Below are positions 42,230-51,625 of a DNA stretch of 64,000 nucleotides, piece after piece (position 1 is the stretch's first letter; every line of letters begins with the position of its first letter). The DNA is taken from positions 124,001-188,000 of the forward strand of contig NZ_JAJTTE010000003.1 in assembly GCF_021343995.1 (NCBI RefSeq). The letters run 5' to 3'. Both the position numbers and the translations under genes were made by a program. The notes below the pieces were generated by a model that had not been told where the DNA came from, searched no databases, and saw nothing but the letters and a program-made list of their open reading frames with translations. This DNA is from Pseudonocardia terrae. Lineage in GTDB: Bacteria; Actinomycetota; Actinomycetes; Mycobacteriales; Pseudonocardiaceae.

Positions 42230-43048
42230 TCAAGCGGGTCGGGACGAGCCCGGCACCGTCACGTGCGGCACGGTCTCGAGCCGCGCGAAGTCCGCGCTGA
42301 TCTCGCCGGCGGTGTGCAGGAGCAGCGGCAGGTGGTGCTCGCGCAGGTACTCGACGGACGTCTCCGCCGCGTGGCAGTTCACGTTGACCCCGGCGATCAC
42401 CCGGCCCGAGCCGTCGCGCAGCGGCGCCGCCACCGAGCGGATGCCGGGCGCGAGCTGCTCGTCGGTCAGCGCCCAACCGCGGGCGCGCACCTCGCGCAGC
42501 ACCGCGTCCCGCTCCGCGCGGTCCGGCTGCCAGCGCGGGACCAGGCCGGAGCGGGTGGGCTCGGCGAGCACGCGCTCGAGCTCGTCGGGCGGGAGGGCGG
42601 CGAGCTGGACCTTGCCCAGCGAGGTCTGCAGCGCGGGGAACCTCGTGCCGATCTGCACCGCCAGCGACACGATCTTGGGCACGGACACGCGCGCGACGTA
42701 GACGATGTCCGAGCCGTCGAGCCGGGCGATCGAGCAGGATTCGTTCGTGCGCTCGACCAGCCGCTCGAGGTGCGGGCGGGCGACCTCCCACAGGCCGGTC
42801 GACCGGACGTAGGCCACGCCCAGGTCCAGCACCCGCGGGGTGAGCGTGAAGCCGCGCTCCTCGGCGCGGACGTACCCGAGCTCGGCGAGGGTGAGCAGGA
42901 TCCGCCGGGCGGTCGGCCGGGCCAGGTCGGCGGCGGCGGCCACCTCGGCCAGCGACATCACGGGCCGGCCGGGCCGGAACGCGGTGATGACGTCGAGCCC
43001 CCGGGCCAGGGCCTCGATGAAGTCCGGACCCGTTCCCTCGCGTGGCAT
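42230..43048 (-). CDS. IclR-family regulator (PcaR/CatR-like)
   Basis: 272 residues. N-terminal HTH: FIEALARGLDVITAFRPGRPVMSLAEVAAAADLARPTARRILLTLAELGYV (~9-60). Effector domain with PAVPEL-like ALQTSLGKVQLAALPP, YVARVSVPKIVSLAVQIGTRFPALQTSLG and GIRSVAAPLRDGSGRVIAGVNV. Closest to IclR proteins that control protocatechuate or hydroxyquinol genes. The ATG at 43048 is chosen; GTG codons upstream are possible. It heads the CoA-transferase to MetE-like series and is divergent from the amidohydrolase, so it may control both sides. Confidence 0.88.
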   Translation of the reverse strand: MPREGTGPDFIEALARGLDVITAFRPGRPVMSLAEVAAAADLARPTARRILLTLAELGYVRAEERGFTLTPRVLDLGVAYVRSTGLWEVARPHLERLVERTNESCSIARLDGSDIVYVARVSVPKIVSLAVQIGTRFPALQTSLGKVQLAALPPDELERVLAEPTRSGLVPRWQPDRAERDAVLREVRARGWALTDEQLAPGIRSVAAPLRDGSGRVIAGVNVNCHAAETSVEYLREHHLPLLLHTAGEISADFARLETVPHVTVPGSSRPA

Positions 43049-43265
43049 GCGTACCCCCGTCCCGCCGCGTGCGGCGTCCACCGTAGCCCGGCCGCGTCCG
43101 CCGGCCGGACAGCGCGGTGCCGGGGCGGGCCCGCGGCCCGGGGCCGGGGGCGACCGACGGTGATCGACGGTGATTGACACCGCCCACGGGCTCGACCACA
43201 GTAGCCCGCACACGGTGCTGACCGACAGGCGGACGTTGGTCCGAAGATCGCGAGGGAGCGAGCCG
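43049..43265. promoter_or_regulatory. Divergent promoter region of IclR gene and amidohydrolase
   Basis: 217 bases. On the minus strand GGCTACGGT suggests a -10 (TACGGT) about 30 bases before the IclR ATG. Tandem CGACGGTGAT copies occur at 43152-43172, and GAGGGAG precedes the amidohydrolase ATG. The spacer is a natural site for IclR binding; no clear palindrome was identified. Confidence 0.4.
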
Positions 43266-44699
43266 ATGAGCGAGTCGACCGACGGGCGCCCGATCGTCCT
43301 CCGGGGCGGGACCGTGCTGACGATGGACGCGGACAAGCGCGTCCTCGCCGGGCAGGACGTGCTCGTCACGGGCGACCGGATCACCGCGCTCGGCCCGGAC
43401 CTCGAGGTGCCCGAGGGCACCGTCGAGATCGACGCGACCGGCGGCATCGTCATGCCGGGGATGATCGACACACACCGGCACATGTGGCAGACGGCCATGC
43501 GCGGCTACGGCGCCGACTGGACCCTGACCCAGTACTTCGTCTGGTACTACCTGGAGTGGGGCAAGGCCTTCCGGCCCGAGGACGTGTACGCGGGCAACCT
43601 GCTCTCCGCGCTCGAGGCGCTCGACGCCGGCGTGACCACCACCGTCGACTGGTCGCACGGCCTGCAGACGGTCGATCACGCCGACGCCGCCGTCGACGCG
43701 CTGCGGTCCGTTCCCGGCCGGTTCGTGCTGGCCTACGGCAACATCCAGCAGGCGCCCGCCGAGTGGACCGCCGCCCCCGAGTTCCGGGACTTCGTCTCCC
43801 GCCGCCGCGACGACCTGTTCGGTTTCCGGATGGCCTTCGACGTGACCGGCGACCCGGCGTTCCCGGAGAAGCCGGCCTTCGAGGTGGCCCGGGAGCTGGG
43901 CGCGCCGGTCACCACGCACGCGGGGGTCTGGGGCGCCACCAACGACGACGGCATCCGGCTCATGCACGAGCACGGCTTCATGACCCCGGAGACGACCTAC
44001 GTGCACGCCGCGACCCTCTCCGCGGACTCGTACCACCGGATAGCGGCCACCGGCGGCTCCGCGTCGGTGTCCACGGAGAGCGAGCAGAGCGCCGGCCAGG
44101 GCTACCCGCCCACCTGGGCGCTGCGGATGCACGGCATCCCGGTCTCGCTGTCGATGGACACCTCGGTGTGGTGGAGCGGCGACCTGTTCTCCGCCATGCG
44201 CACCACGCTCGGCGCGGACCGCTCGCGCGAGCACCTGGAGGCGCACGCCAAGGGCAATACCGTCACCCACGCCGCGCTGCGCGCCGAGCAGGTCGTGGAG
44301 TGGGGGACGCTCGGCGGGGCCCGCGCCCTGGGCCGCGAGTCCGAGCTGGGCAGCCTCGAGGTGGGCAAGGCCGCCGACGTGGTCCTGATCCGCAACGAGC
44401 ACTCGCCGGTGATGTTCCCGCTGCTCAACCCCTACGGGCACGTGGCCTTCCAGGCCCAGCGCGGCGACGTCGACACGGTGCTGGTGGGCGGCCGGATCGT
44501 GAAGCGGGCGGGCCGGCTGGTCGACGTCGACCTCGCGGCGGCGCGGGCGACGGTCGAGCGGACCGTCGAGCACCTGCGCTCGACGCTCGGCGAGGGGGCC
44601 TGGAGGCAGGGCATGAACCCCGACGTCCCCGAGACGAAGATCCTCGACAACCCGTACACCTACACCGACTACCAGTCCGCCGCGACGCACGGCGGCTGA
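43266..44699 (+). CDS. AtzA/TrzN-type amidohydrolase
   Basis: 477 residues of the amidohydrolase superfamily. Metal ligands: DTHRHMWQTAMRGYG (HxH, ~69-72), THAGVWG (~220), VHAATLS (~245) and SMDTSVWWSGDLF (Asp ~300). It resembles guanine/8-oxoguanine deaminases and hydrolases of chlorotriazines. The GAGGGAG site fixes the ATG at 43266. The enzyme may deaminate or hydrolyse a heterocycle that then enters the divergent ring-cleavage operon; that link is inferred from position only. Confidence 0.88.
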   Translation: MSESTDGRPIVLRGGTVLTMDADKRVLAGQDVLVTGDRITALGPDLEVPEGTVEIDATGGIVMPGMIDTHRHMWQTAMRGYGADWTLTQYFVWYYLEWGKAFRPEDVYAGNLLSALEALDAGVTTTVDWSHGLQTVDHADAAVDALRSVPGRFVLAYGNIQQAPAEWTAAPEFRDFVSRRRDDLFGFRMAFDVTGDPAFPEKPAFEVARELGAPVTTHAGVWGATNDDGIRLMHEHGFMTPETTYVHAATLSADSYHRIAATGGSASVSTESEQSAGQGYPPTWALRMHGIPVSLSMDTSVWWSGDLFSAMRTTLGADRSREHLEAHAKGNTVTHAALRAEQVVEWGTLGGARALGRESELGSLEVGKAADVVLIRNEHSPVMFPLLNPYGHVAFQAQRGDVDTVLVGGRIVKRAGRLVDVDLAAARATVERTVEHLRSTLGEGAWRQGMNPDVPETKILDNPYTYTDYQSAATHGG

Positions 44700-44746
44700 G
44701 CCGGGGCCGGTCCGGGGCGGCGGAGGGCGGCCGTAGGGTCGGCCGC

Positions 44747-45913
44747 ATGCGGGTCCTCGTCGCGAGCATCGCCTCCCACGGCCACACCTACCCGCTGCTG
44801 CCCTTCGCGGTCGCGGCGCGCGAGGCCGGACACGAGGTGTCCTACGCGACCGCGCCGAGCTTCCACCCGCTCCTCGAGCGGCTCGGGTTCCGGCCGGTCG
44901 CGGCCGGCGGCGAGATCCGGGAGGCGTTCGGGCAGGTGTGGGCGCGGTCGGGCAAGGACCCGAGCGCCCGGTTCACCACCCCGCCGGACGAGGTGATGGC
45001 GATGGCCGGGCGGGTCTTCGGCGAGGTGCTGCCGCGCCGCACCGCCGCGGACCTGGCGCCGGTGCTGGCGGAGCTGCGCCCGGACGTCGTGGTGCACGAG
45101 GCGGGTGACCTCGGCGCCGGGCTCGCGGCGAAGGTGGCCGAGGTGCGGGGCCTGTGCCACGGGTTCGGCCGGGTCGCGGGCGGGAAGCTGCTCGCCCGCG
45201 CCGGCGACCATGTCGGCGGGCTGGCCGCCGAGCTGGGCCTGGACCCCGCCGCGGTCGCCGGGCCGGGACTCGGGGACCCGTTCCTCGACATCTGCCCCGC
45301 GTCGCTGCAGGACCCGGAGTTCCTGGCCGCGTTCACGCCGGGCCGCGCGCCGCGCGTGCCGCTGCGCCCGGTGCCCTTCGCCGAGCCCGCGCCGCTGCCG
45401 GCCTGGGTGACGGAGCCGGGTCCGCCGCTGGTCTACCTCACCCTGGGCACGGCGTTCGCGGAGGGCAGCGTGCTGCGCACGGCCATCGACGCGCTCGGCC
45501 GCCTGCCCGCACGGGTGCTCGTGGCCGCGGGCCCGATGATCGACGCCGCGCTGGTCGGCGACCTGCCTGAGACCGTGCGCGTCGAGCAGTGGGTGCCGCA
45601 GGCGGACCTGCTGCCGTACGCCGCCCTCGTCGTGCACCACGGCGGGTCCGGCACCACGCTCGGCGCGCTGGCGAACGGGGTGCCGCAGCTGGTCCTGCCC
45701 CAGGGGGCCGACCAGTTCGACAACGCCGGGGCCGTGGTCGCCGTCGGCGCCGGCCGGCTGCTGCGGCCCGGCGAGGCGACGACCGAGGCCGTCGCCGAGG
45801 CCGCGTCGTCGCTGCTCACGGACCCGGAACCCCGGGCCGCCGCCGCGGCGGTGGCCCGGGAGATCGCGGCGATGCCGTCGCCCGCCGAGGTGGTCGCCGA
45901 CCTGCTGCGGTGA
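44747..45913 (+). CDS. GT-B glycosyltransferase (GT1/UGT type, MGT-like)
   Basis: 388 residues. N-terminal acceptor domain starts VLVASIASHGHTYPLLPFAVAAREAGHEVSYA (~3-35). The C-terminal donor domain has VEQWVPQADLLPYAALVVHHGGSGTTLGALANGVPQLVLPQGADQFDNA (~280-328), the GT1 motif with the His/Gly-rich loop. Such enzymes move a sugar to a small hydrophobic acceptor such as a macrolide or phenol. A TAGGGT -10 lies 7-12 bases before the ATG, so the mRNA is probably leaderless. It is convergent with nadE. Acceptor unknown. Confidence 0.9.
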   Translation: MRVLVASIASHGHTYPLLPFAVAAREAGHEVSYATAPSFHPLLERLGFRPVAAGGEIREAFGQVWARSGKDPSARFTTPPDEVMAMAGRVFGEVLPRRTAADLAPVLAELRPDVVVHEAGDLGAGLAAKVAEVRGLCHGFGRVAGGKLLARAGDHVGGLAAELGLDPAAVAGPGLGDPFLDICPASLQDPEFLAAFTPGRAPRVPLRPVPFAEPAPLPAWVTEPGPPLVYLTLGTAFAEGSVLRTAIDALGRLPARVLVAAGPMIDAALVGDLPETVRVEQWVPQADLLPYAALVVHHGGSGTTLGALANGVPQLVLPQGADQFDNAGAVVAVGAGRLLRPGEATTEAVAEAASSLLTDPEPRAAAAAVAREIAAMPSPAEVVADLLR

Positions 45914-45934
45914 GCACGCTGCGCTGATCGGGCG

Positions 45935-47980
45935 TCAGCACTCCGGCACCTCGCGGCGGATCTCGTCGAGCCAGATCCGCGCGGACATGTCCGACGGCGC
46001 CCGCCAGTCCCCGCGCGGGGAGAGCGACCCGCCCGCGGACACCTTCGGCCCGTTCGGCAGCGCGCTGCGCTTGAACTGGCTGAAGGAGAAGAACCGCTGC
46101 GCGAACACCTCGCTCCAGCGCCGGATCTCGGCCATGGAGTAGCTCGGCCGCTCGTCCTCGGGGAACCCGGGCGGCCAGGGGCCCTGCGCCGGGTCGTGCC
46201 AGGCGTGCCACTGCAGGAACGCGATCTTCGACGGCCGCAGCCCGTAGCGGAGGGTGTAGAAGAGCGTGAAGTCCTGCAGCGAGTAGGGCCCGACCTTGGC
46301 CTCGCTGCTCTGGACCTCCTCGTCCTCACCGGTCGGCACCAGCTCCGGGGTGATCTCGGTGTCGAGGACGTCCGTGAGGACCGCGCCCACCTCGTCGTCG
46401 AACTGCTTCGACGAGACCACCCAGCGGATCAGGTGCTGGATCAGCGTCTTCGGCACGCCGCCGTTGACGTTGTAGTGCGACATCTGGTCGCCGACGCCGT
46501 AGGTCGACCACCCCAGGGCCAGCTCGGAGAGGTCGCCGGTACCGAGCACGATGCCGCCGCGCTGGTTGGCCGCGCGGAACAGGTAGTCGGTGCGCAGGCC
46601 GGCCTGGACGTTCTCGAACGTCACGTCGTAGACGGGCTCGCCGGAGGAGAACGGGTGGTCGAGGTTGTGGAGCATCATCCGCGCGGTCTCGGTGATGTCG
46701 AGCTCCTCGAAGGTGACGCCCAGGGCCTCGGCGAGCCGGTAGGCGTTGCCCTTCGTCCGGTCGCCGGTGGCGAAGCCGGGCAGGGTGAAACCGAGGATCT
46801 CGCTGCGCGGGCGGCCGGCCCGGTCCATCGCCCGCGCCGCCACGATCAGCGCGTGGGTGGAGTCGAGCCCGCCGGACACGCCGATGACGACCTTCGGGTC
46901 CCCGATCGCCCGCATCCGCTGCTCCAGCCCGGAGACCTGGATGTTGTAGGCCTCGTAGCAGTCCTGCTCGAGCCGGGACTCGTCCGCGGGCACGAACGGG
47001 AAGCGCTCCACCTCGCGGCGCAGGCCGAGGTCGCCGCGGGGCGGGTCGAGCCGGAACTCGATCCGCCGGAAGGCGCCCGTGCGGTCGGCGTGGTGGCGAC
47101 GGTTGTCGTCGAACGTCCCCATCCGGATCCGCTCGGCGCACAGGGTCCCGAGGTCGACGTCGGCGACGGACTGCCGCGGTCCCTGCGGGAAGCGCTCGGT
47201 CTCGGCGAGCAGCAGGCCGTTCTCGTAGATCATCGTCTGGCCGTCCCACGCGAGGTCGGTCGACGACTCGCCCTCGCCGGCGGCGGCGTAGACGTACGCG
47301 GCCAGGCAGCGCGAGGAGGCGCTGCGGGCCATCAGCTTCCGGTCCTCGGCGCGGCCGACGGTGATCGGGCTGCCGGAGAGGTTGGCCAGCACCGTCGCGC
47401 CGGCCAGCGCGGCCTCGGCCGAGGGCGGGATCGGCACCCACATGTCCTCGCAGATCTCCACGTGCAGCACGAAGCCCGGCACGTCGGAGGCGGCGAAGAG
47501 CAGGTCGGGGCCGATCGGCACGTCCTCGCCGCCGATCCGGACCGTGCCGGTGACGTCGTCGCCCGCGCCGATCTGGCGGCGCTCGTAGAACTCGCGGTAG
47601 GTCGGCAGGTAGGACTTCGGCGCGACACCGAGGACGCGCCCCCGGTGGATGACGACGGCGCAGTTGCGCACCCGCTGCCGGTGCCGCAGGGGCGCGCCCA
47701 CCACGAGCACGGGCAGCAGCTCGGCCGAGCCGGCCACGATCTCGTCGAGCGCCGCGGCCACCGCGTCGAGGAGGGTGTCCTGCACGAGCATGTCCTCGAT
47801 CGAGTAGCCGCACAGGGTCAGCTCGGGGAAGACCGCGAGACCGACCCCGTCCTCGTCGAGCGCGCGGGCCGTCTCCAGGACCGCGGCGGCGTTCGCCTGC
47901 GGGTCGGCGATCGTCGTGTGGATCGTGCAGGCGGCCGTGCGCAGGAAGCCGTGCCGATAGGCCGAGTAGAAGTCCTCCAC
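45935..47980 (-). CDS. nadE: Glutamine-dependent NAD+ synthetase (NadE)
   Basis: 681 residues, the long two-domain form. The N-terminal nitrilase-type glutaminase has Glu in [11 protein letters not shown], Lys in [14 protein letters not shown] and Cys in [11 protein letters not shown] (~176). The C-terminal NAD synthetase has the PP-loop [14 protein letters not shown] (~364-377). It turns nicotinate adenine dinucleotide into NAD+ with glutamine. A GTG at 47980 is chosen because the nitrilase domain begins there; the ribosome site is weak. It is a housekeeping gene and its closeness to the nicotinate locus is probably chance. Confidence 0.95.
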   Translation of the reverse strand: MEDFYSAYRHGFLRTAACTIHTTIADPQANAAAVLETARALDEDGVGLAVFPELTLCGYSIEDMLVQDTLLDAVAAALDEIVAGSAELLPVLVVGAPLRHRQRVRNCAVVIHRGRVLGVAPKSYLPTYREFYERRQIGAGDDVTGTVRIGGEDVPIGPDLLFAASDVPGFVLHVEICEDMWVPIPPSAEAALAGATVLANLSGSPITVGRAEDRKLMARSASSRCLAAYVYAAAGEGESSTDLAWDGQTMIYENGLLLAETERFPQGPRQSVADVDLGTLCAERIRMGTFDDNRRHHADRTGAFRRIEFRLDPPRGDLGLRREVERFPFVPADESRLEQDCYEAYNIQVSGLEQRMRAIGDPKVVIGVSGGLDSTHALIVAARAMDRAGRPRSEILGFTLPGFATGDRTKGNAYRLAEALGVTFEELDITETARMMLHNLDHPFSSGEPVYDVTFENVQAGLRTDYLFRAANQRGGIVLGTGDLSELALGWSTYGVGDQMSHYNVNGGVPKTLIQHLIRWVVSSKQFDDEVGAVLTDVLDTEITPELVPTGEDEEVQSSEAKVGPYSLQDFTLFYTLRYGLRPSKIAFLQWHAWHDPAQGPWPPGFPEDERPSYSMAEIRRWSEVFAQRFFSFSQFKRSALPNGPKVSAGGSLSPRGDWRAPSDMSARIWLDEIRREVPEC

Positions 47981-48159
47981 ACCGGCAGTCTGCCCCAGCT
48001 GATCGGCGGCTAATCCAGTCGGTGGGCATCCACCCGGAGCCATGTGCGCCGACGTTCTCGGCGTGTCCTGCGACAGGGGGCGCGGTTGCCCGCTCGTCCA
48101 CGGAACCCGGACGCCGCCTGATCTCCGGCCCGGCGCCGGAGGCCCCGTAGGCTGCCGGA

Positions 48160-48831
48160 ATGGCGATCCCGGTCGGGACGGAGCGACGCCAGCTGTCCGA
48201 GCACGTCGCGATGGTCGTGCGTGAGGCGATCATGTCCGGGGAGCTCCGCGGGGCGGACTACCTGCGCACGGAGCAGCTCGCCGAGCGGCTCGGGGTGAGC
48301 GCCACGCCCGTCCGCGAGGCGTTGATGGTGCTGCACAGCGAGGGTGCCGTGCGCTGGGAGCCCCGGCGCGGGTTCCGGGTGGTGCCGCTGACCGAGCGCG
48401 ACGTCGTGGACATGTTCGCCGTGGCCGCGTTCATCGAGGGGGAGCTGGCGGCGCGGGCCGTGGACCTGCTGTCCGACGCCGAGGTGGGCCGGCTGCACGA
48501 GATGCAGGGCGTGCTGTCCGACGCCGCCCGGGCGGGCGATCTCGACGAGGTGTTCCAGGTCAACCACGAGATCCACTCGGCGATCAACCGGCCGGGTCTC
48601 TCGGCGCGGCTGCAGACCCAGCTCACGATGTCGTTGAAGTACCTGCCGCGCAGCCACTACGGCCGGGTCGACGGCTGGGTGGAGGCCTCGGTGCGCGACC
48701 ACGGCCCGGTGCTCGCGGCGTTGGCCGCCCGCGACGCGGAGGCGGCGCGGGCGGCCATGCGCGACCACATGCTGCACATCGGCGAGCTGCTGCGGGTCCA
48801 CCTGGAGCGGGTCGGCGTGTTCGGCTCCTGA
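48160..48831 (+). CDS. GntR-family (FCD) regulator
   Basis: 223 residues. N-terminal GntR winged helix LSEHVAMVVREAIMSGELRGADYLRTEQLAERLGVSATPVREALMVLHSEG (~13-63). The FCD effector domain follows (~80-215) with conserved His/Asp metal ligands such as VNHEIHSAIN and VRDHGPVLAALAARDAEAARAAMRDHMLHI. A TAGGCT -10-like hexamer lies 7-12 bases before the ATG, so the transcript may be leaderless. It is divergent from nadE and may control neither neighbour; ligand unknown. Confidence 0.88.
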   Translation: MAIPVGTERRQLSEHVAMVVREAIMSGELRGADYLRTEQLAERLGVSATPVREALMVLHSEGAVRWEPRRGFRVVPLTERDVVDMFAVAAFIEGELAARAVDLLSDAEVGRLHEMQGVLSDAARAGDLDEVFQVNHEIHSAINRPGLSARLQTQLTMSLKYLPRSHYGRVDGWVEASVRDHGPVLAALAARDAEAARAAMRDHMLHIGELLRVHLERVGVFGS

Positions 48832-48895
48832 GGCGGAGGCGACCCTCGTCACTGAGCCGGTGGAGCCGACCCTGGCCCCGAGTCGGCCCGGCCGA

Positions 48896-48915
48896 CCGCT
48901 CCGGTCCCGGAGCGG
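48896..48915. terminator. Hairpin terminator between GntR and SDR genes
   Basis: A perfect 9-bp stem, CCGCTCCGG (48896-48904) and CCGGAGCGG (48907-48915), with a TC loop. It lies between convergent genes. A weaker GCCGAC/GTCGGC pair lies just before it (about 48874-48895). Confidence 0.75.
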
Positions 48916-48923
48916 AGCTGCCG

Positions 48924-49880
48924 TCAGACCCTGATCGTGGCCATGGAGACGTCCCACAGTCGCTCCGCGGACTCCGGGTCCACGGCGTAGTCGGCAACGC
49001 CCCGGTAGGTCCCGGGCACGTGCCGCCCGGCCTCCGCGCAGTCCTCGAAGTAGCGCCCGCCGATGCCCTCCACCAGGGGTGACGCGGCGAGCAGCACCGA
49101 GGTCGCGGCCCCCTGTTCCGGCGTCTTCCAGCCCATCGTGGCGCCCCGCTCCTCCAGCGGGACACGGTCCGCCGGGCCGAGGTGGCGCTGCAGGTTCGTG
49201 CGGATGCCGCCCGGGCTGAGCGCGTTGACGTGGATGCCGTCGCCGCCCCACTGCCGGTTGGCCTGCACCGCGAACAGCACGTTCGCGGTCTTGGACTGCC
49301 CGTACGCGGTCCACGGGTCGTAGGCGCGGCCGTGGTAGTGCACGTCGTCGAACACGATCGGCGAGCGCAGGTGCGCCGCCGAGGACACCGACACCACCCG
49401 CGCCCCGTCCGCGGCGACGAGCGCCGGGTGCAGTCCGGTGGCGAGGGCGAAGTGCCCGAGGTGGTTGGTCGCGAACTGGAGCTCCCAGTGGTCCGCGGTG
49501 CGGGTCAGGGGTGCGGCCATGACCCCGGCGTTGAGGACCAGCATGTGGAGCGGGCCGTCCCAGTTGGCCACGAAGACCCGGATGGACGTGCGGTCGGTGA
49601 GGTCGAGCGGGGCGACCGAGACGAGCTCGTTGCCGGTGGTCCGCGTGATCTCGGCGGCGGTGGCCGCGCCCGCGTCCAGGTCGCGGACCGCGAGCGTCAC
49701 GCAGGCGCCCGCGGAGGCGAGCGCGCGGGCGGTCTCCAGGCCGATGCCGGAGGCCCCGCCGGTGACGACGGCCCGGCGGCCGCCCAGGTCGAGGCCCGCG
49801 ACGACCTCGGCGGCGGTGGTGTCGGCCCCGAACGGGCCGGTGAAGGGGCGGGAGATCGAGGGGGTGAACGTGACGGTCAT
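48924..49880 (-). CDS. SDR-family oxidoreductase (retinol-dehydrogenase-like)
   Basis: 318 residues. NAD(P) motif RAVVTGGASGIGLETARALASAG (~34-56), LVLNAGVMAAPL (~110-121), SVSSAAHL and YGQSKTANVLFA (Tyr/Lys ~190). The broad SDR type with this length is related to WW-domain/retinol dehydrogenase-like enzymes. The ATG at 49880 follows GGAAGGGG. A TetR gene is divergent, with two matching palindromic operators between them, so the SDR is almost certainly the TetR target. The substrate is unknown. Confidence 0.88.
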   Translation of the reverse strand: MTVTFTPSISRPFTGPFGADTTAAEVVAGLDLGGRRAVVTGGASGIGLETARALASAGACVTLAVRDLDAGAATAAEITRTTGNELVSVAPLDLTDRTSIRVFVANWDGPLHMLVLNAGVMAAPLTRTADHWELQFATNHLGHFALATGLHPALVAADGARVVSVSSAAHLRSPIVFDDVHYHGRAYDPWTAYGQSKTANVLFAVQANRQWGGDGIHVNALSPGGIRTNLQRHLGPADRVPLEERGATMGWKTPEQGAATSVLLAASPLVEGIGGRYFEDCAEAGRHVPGTYRGVADYAVDPESAERLWDVSMATIRV

Positions 49881-49941
49881 GGGAACCCCTTCCGCGAAGA
49901 TCGTGGCACGCCCGGCAGAACGCCCGGGCGCGTACAGTGCA

Positions 49942-49991
49942 ACCGGAGCTGCCTCCGGTCCGAACCCCGATAAACCGGAGGCTGTTCCGGT
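49942..49991. promoter_or_regulatory. Two tandem TetR operators
   Basis: ACCGGA-N6-TCCGGT occurs twice: 49942-49959 and 49974-49991. Starts are 32 bases apart, about three helical turns. The first has seven-base arms (ACCGGAG/CTCCGGT); the second extends to AACCGGA/TCCGGTT. They lie in the 123-base gap between the divergent SDR and TetR genes. The pairing of two identical half-site sets and TetR proximity make this a strong operator call. Confidence 0.75.
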
Positions 49992-50003
49992 TGGTAGGAG
50001 ACA

Positions 50004-50603
50004 GTGATGCAGGTCACAGCAGGAGGCGGCGCGGTGGCGGAGTCGGGACGGCCGCTGCGCGCGGACGCGCGCCGCAACCGCGAACGGCTGCTCGAGGTCG
50101 CCGTCGAGGCCTTCTCCCAGCCCGGCCGGGATGTCTCCCTGGAGGGCATCGCGAAGGCCGCCGGCGTCGGGATCGGCACGCTCTACCGGCACTTCCCCAC
50201 GCGGGAGGCCCTGGTCGAGGCCGCCTACCGCAGTGAGGTGGCCCGCCTGTGCGACGCGGTCCCGGGCCTGCTCGAGGCCGAGCCGCCGGACCGCGCGATG
50301 CGGACGTGGACGGACCGGTTCGTCGACTACATGACGGCCAAGCGCGGGATGGCCGACACCCTGCGCGCGATCGTCGCGACCGGCGGCAACCCGTACGCCG
50401 AGACGAAGGCGCGCATGCGGGAGGCCGTCGGCACCTTCCTCGAGGCCGGCGCGAAGGAGGGCACGCTGCGCTCCGACGTCGACCCGGGGGACGTGATCGC
50501 CGCGCTGTCCGGGATCACGCTGTCGGCGGGCGCGCCCGAGCAGCGCGAGCAGGCCGGCCGGCTGCTCGACCTGGTGATGGACGGGCTGCGGCCCCGGACC
50601 TGA
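50004..50603 (+). CDS. TetR-family regulator
   Basis: 199 residues. N-terminal HTH: RLLEVAVEAFSQPGRDVSLEGIAKAAGVGIGTLYRHFPTREALVEAA (~28-74), with the ligand-binding helices following (residues ~85-195). The start with two Met codons at 50004 overlaps a purine-rich leader (GTAGGAGACAG). It is divergent from the SDR gene and the two operators at 49942-49991 lie between them, which supports autoregulation and SDR repression. It is convergent with the following F420-type gene. Confidence 0.9.
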   Translation: MMQVTAGGGAVAESGRPLRADARRNRERLLEVAVEAFSQPGRDVSLEGIAKAAGVGIGTLYRHFPTREALVEAAYRSEVARLCDAVPGLLEAEPPDRAMRTWTDRFVDYMTAKRGMADTLRAIVATGGNPYAETKARMREAVGTFLEAGAKEGTLRSDVDPGDVIAALSGITLSAGAPEQREQAGRLLDLVMDGLRPRT

Positions 50604-50627
50604 ACCACGGGTCCCGAGCTGCCTGGG

Positions 50628-51587
50628 CTACCGGGGCGCCAGGGCCTCGACGGTCGCGACCGGGTCCCCGCCGCCCAGCGGCGCCAGCACCGGCGTGGTC
50701 ACCCCCGCCTTCACGTACGCCTCCACCTGCTCGCGCACCGCGGCGGCGGGGCCGTGCAGCACCAGCCCGTCGACGACGTCGTCGGGGATCGCCTCGACCG
50801 CAGCCCGCCGGTCCCCCTCCGCCCACAGCTTCCACATCGGCCCGAGCTCGGTGCGGCCCAGCCACTGGTGGAAGGCCTTGTAGACCGGGACGTTGAGGTA
50901 TGCGGCGGTGAGCCGGCGGCCGAGCGCGCGGGCCTCGTCGGGCTCGACGTCGGGCGCCACGAAGATCCGGGCCACGATCTCGGCCTCGGGCTTGCCGTAC
51001 TCGCGCACGTGCGGCGCGACCGCCCGGACGTCGTCGGCCGTGAGCCAGTTGACGATCGCGCCGTCGCCCTCCCGCCCGGCGAGCCGCAGCATCCCGGGCC
51101 GCAGGGCCGCGACCAGCACCGGCGGCACCTGCTCGGGCACCTCACCGAGGCGGAAGCCGCGGACCGTGAACGACGCCCACTCCTCCGACACCCGCTCGCC
51201 GGCGAACGCCGCGCGGAGGAACCGCAGGACGTCGCGCACCCGCCCGTACGGCTCGGTGAAGGGGATCCCGTTCCAGCCCTCGACGATCACGTCGGACGAG
51301 CTGCCGATGCCCAGCGCGAACCGTCCGGGCGCCAGGTTGGCCAGCGTGGCCGCGGACTGGGCGAGCAGGGCGGGGCCGCGGGTGAAGGCCGGCACGATCG
51401 CGGTGCCCAGCCGCAGGGCGGGCGCCCACTGTGCGGCCAGGACCAGTGGGGTGAACGCGTCCGTCCGGTCCGCCTCGGCGCTCCAGGCGTCCGTGTAGCC
51501 CAGGTCGGGGAGCCGTTCGACGACCGCGCGCTGCTCGCGGAGCGGGAGACCGGAGAGCGGCAGGGTGATGCCCCAGCGGTCGGGCAC
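50628..51587 (-). CDS. LLM-class F420-dependent oxidoreductase
   Basis: 319 residues of the luciferase-like family: ITLPLSGLPLREQRAVVERLPDLGYTDAWSAEADR at the start (family pattern) and NLAPGRFALGIGSSSDVIVEGWNGIPF (~95-121). The GIGSSSD and the WSAE motif suggest F420 rather than FMN use. A GTG at 51587 follows GGAGG. It is convergent with the TetR gene and has no operon partner. The substrate is unknown. Confidence 0.88.
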   Translation of the reverse strand: MPDRWGITLPLSGLPLREQRAVVERLPDLGYTDAWSAEADRTDAFTPLVLAAQWAPALRLGTAIVPAFTRGPALLAQSAATLANLAPGRFALGIGSSSDVIVEGWNGIPFTEPYGRVRDVLRFLRAAFAGERVSEEWASFTVRGFRLGEVPEQVPPVLVAALRPGMLRLAGREGDGAIVNWLTADDVRAVAPHVREYGKPEAEIVARIFVAPDVEPDEARALGRRLTAAYLNVPVYKAFHQWLGRTELGPMWKLWAEGDRRAAVEAIPDDVVDGLVLHGPAAAVREQVEAYVKAGVTTPVLAPLGGGDPVATVEALAPR

Positions 51588-51625
51588 GAGGTACCTCCAC
51601 GAGCGACGGTGATCTTCCCGGGACG

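Noticed and set aside
40986..44690. 1234-codon minus-strand frame spanning the IclR and amidohydrolase genes
   Set aside because: Only the end from 42149 is a CoA-transferase. The remainder is antisense to genes with clear motifs.
45935..47980. nadE as part of the nicotinate regulon
   Set aside because: It lies 30 kb away, has no shared 23-bp element and is a universal gene.
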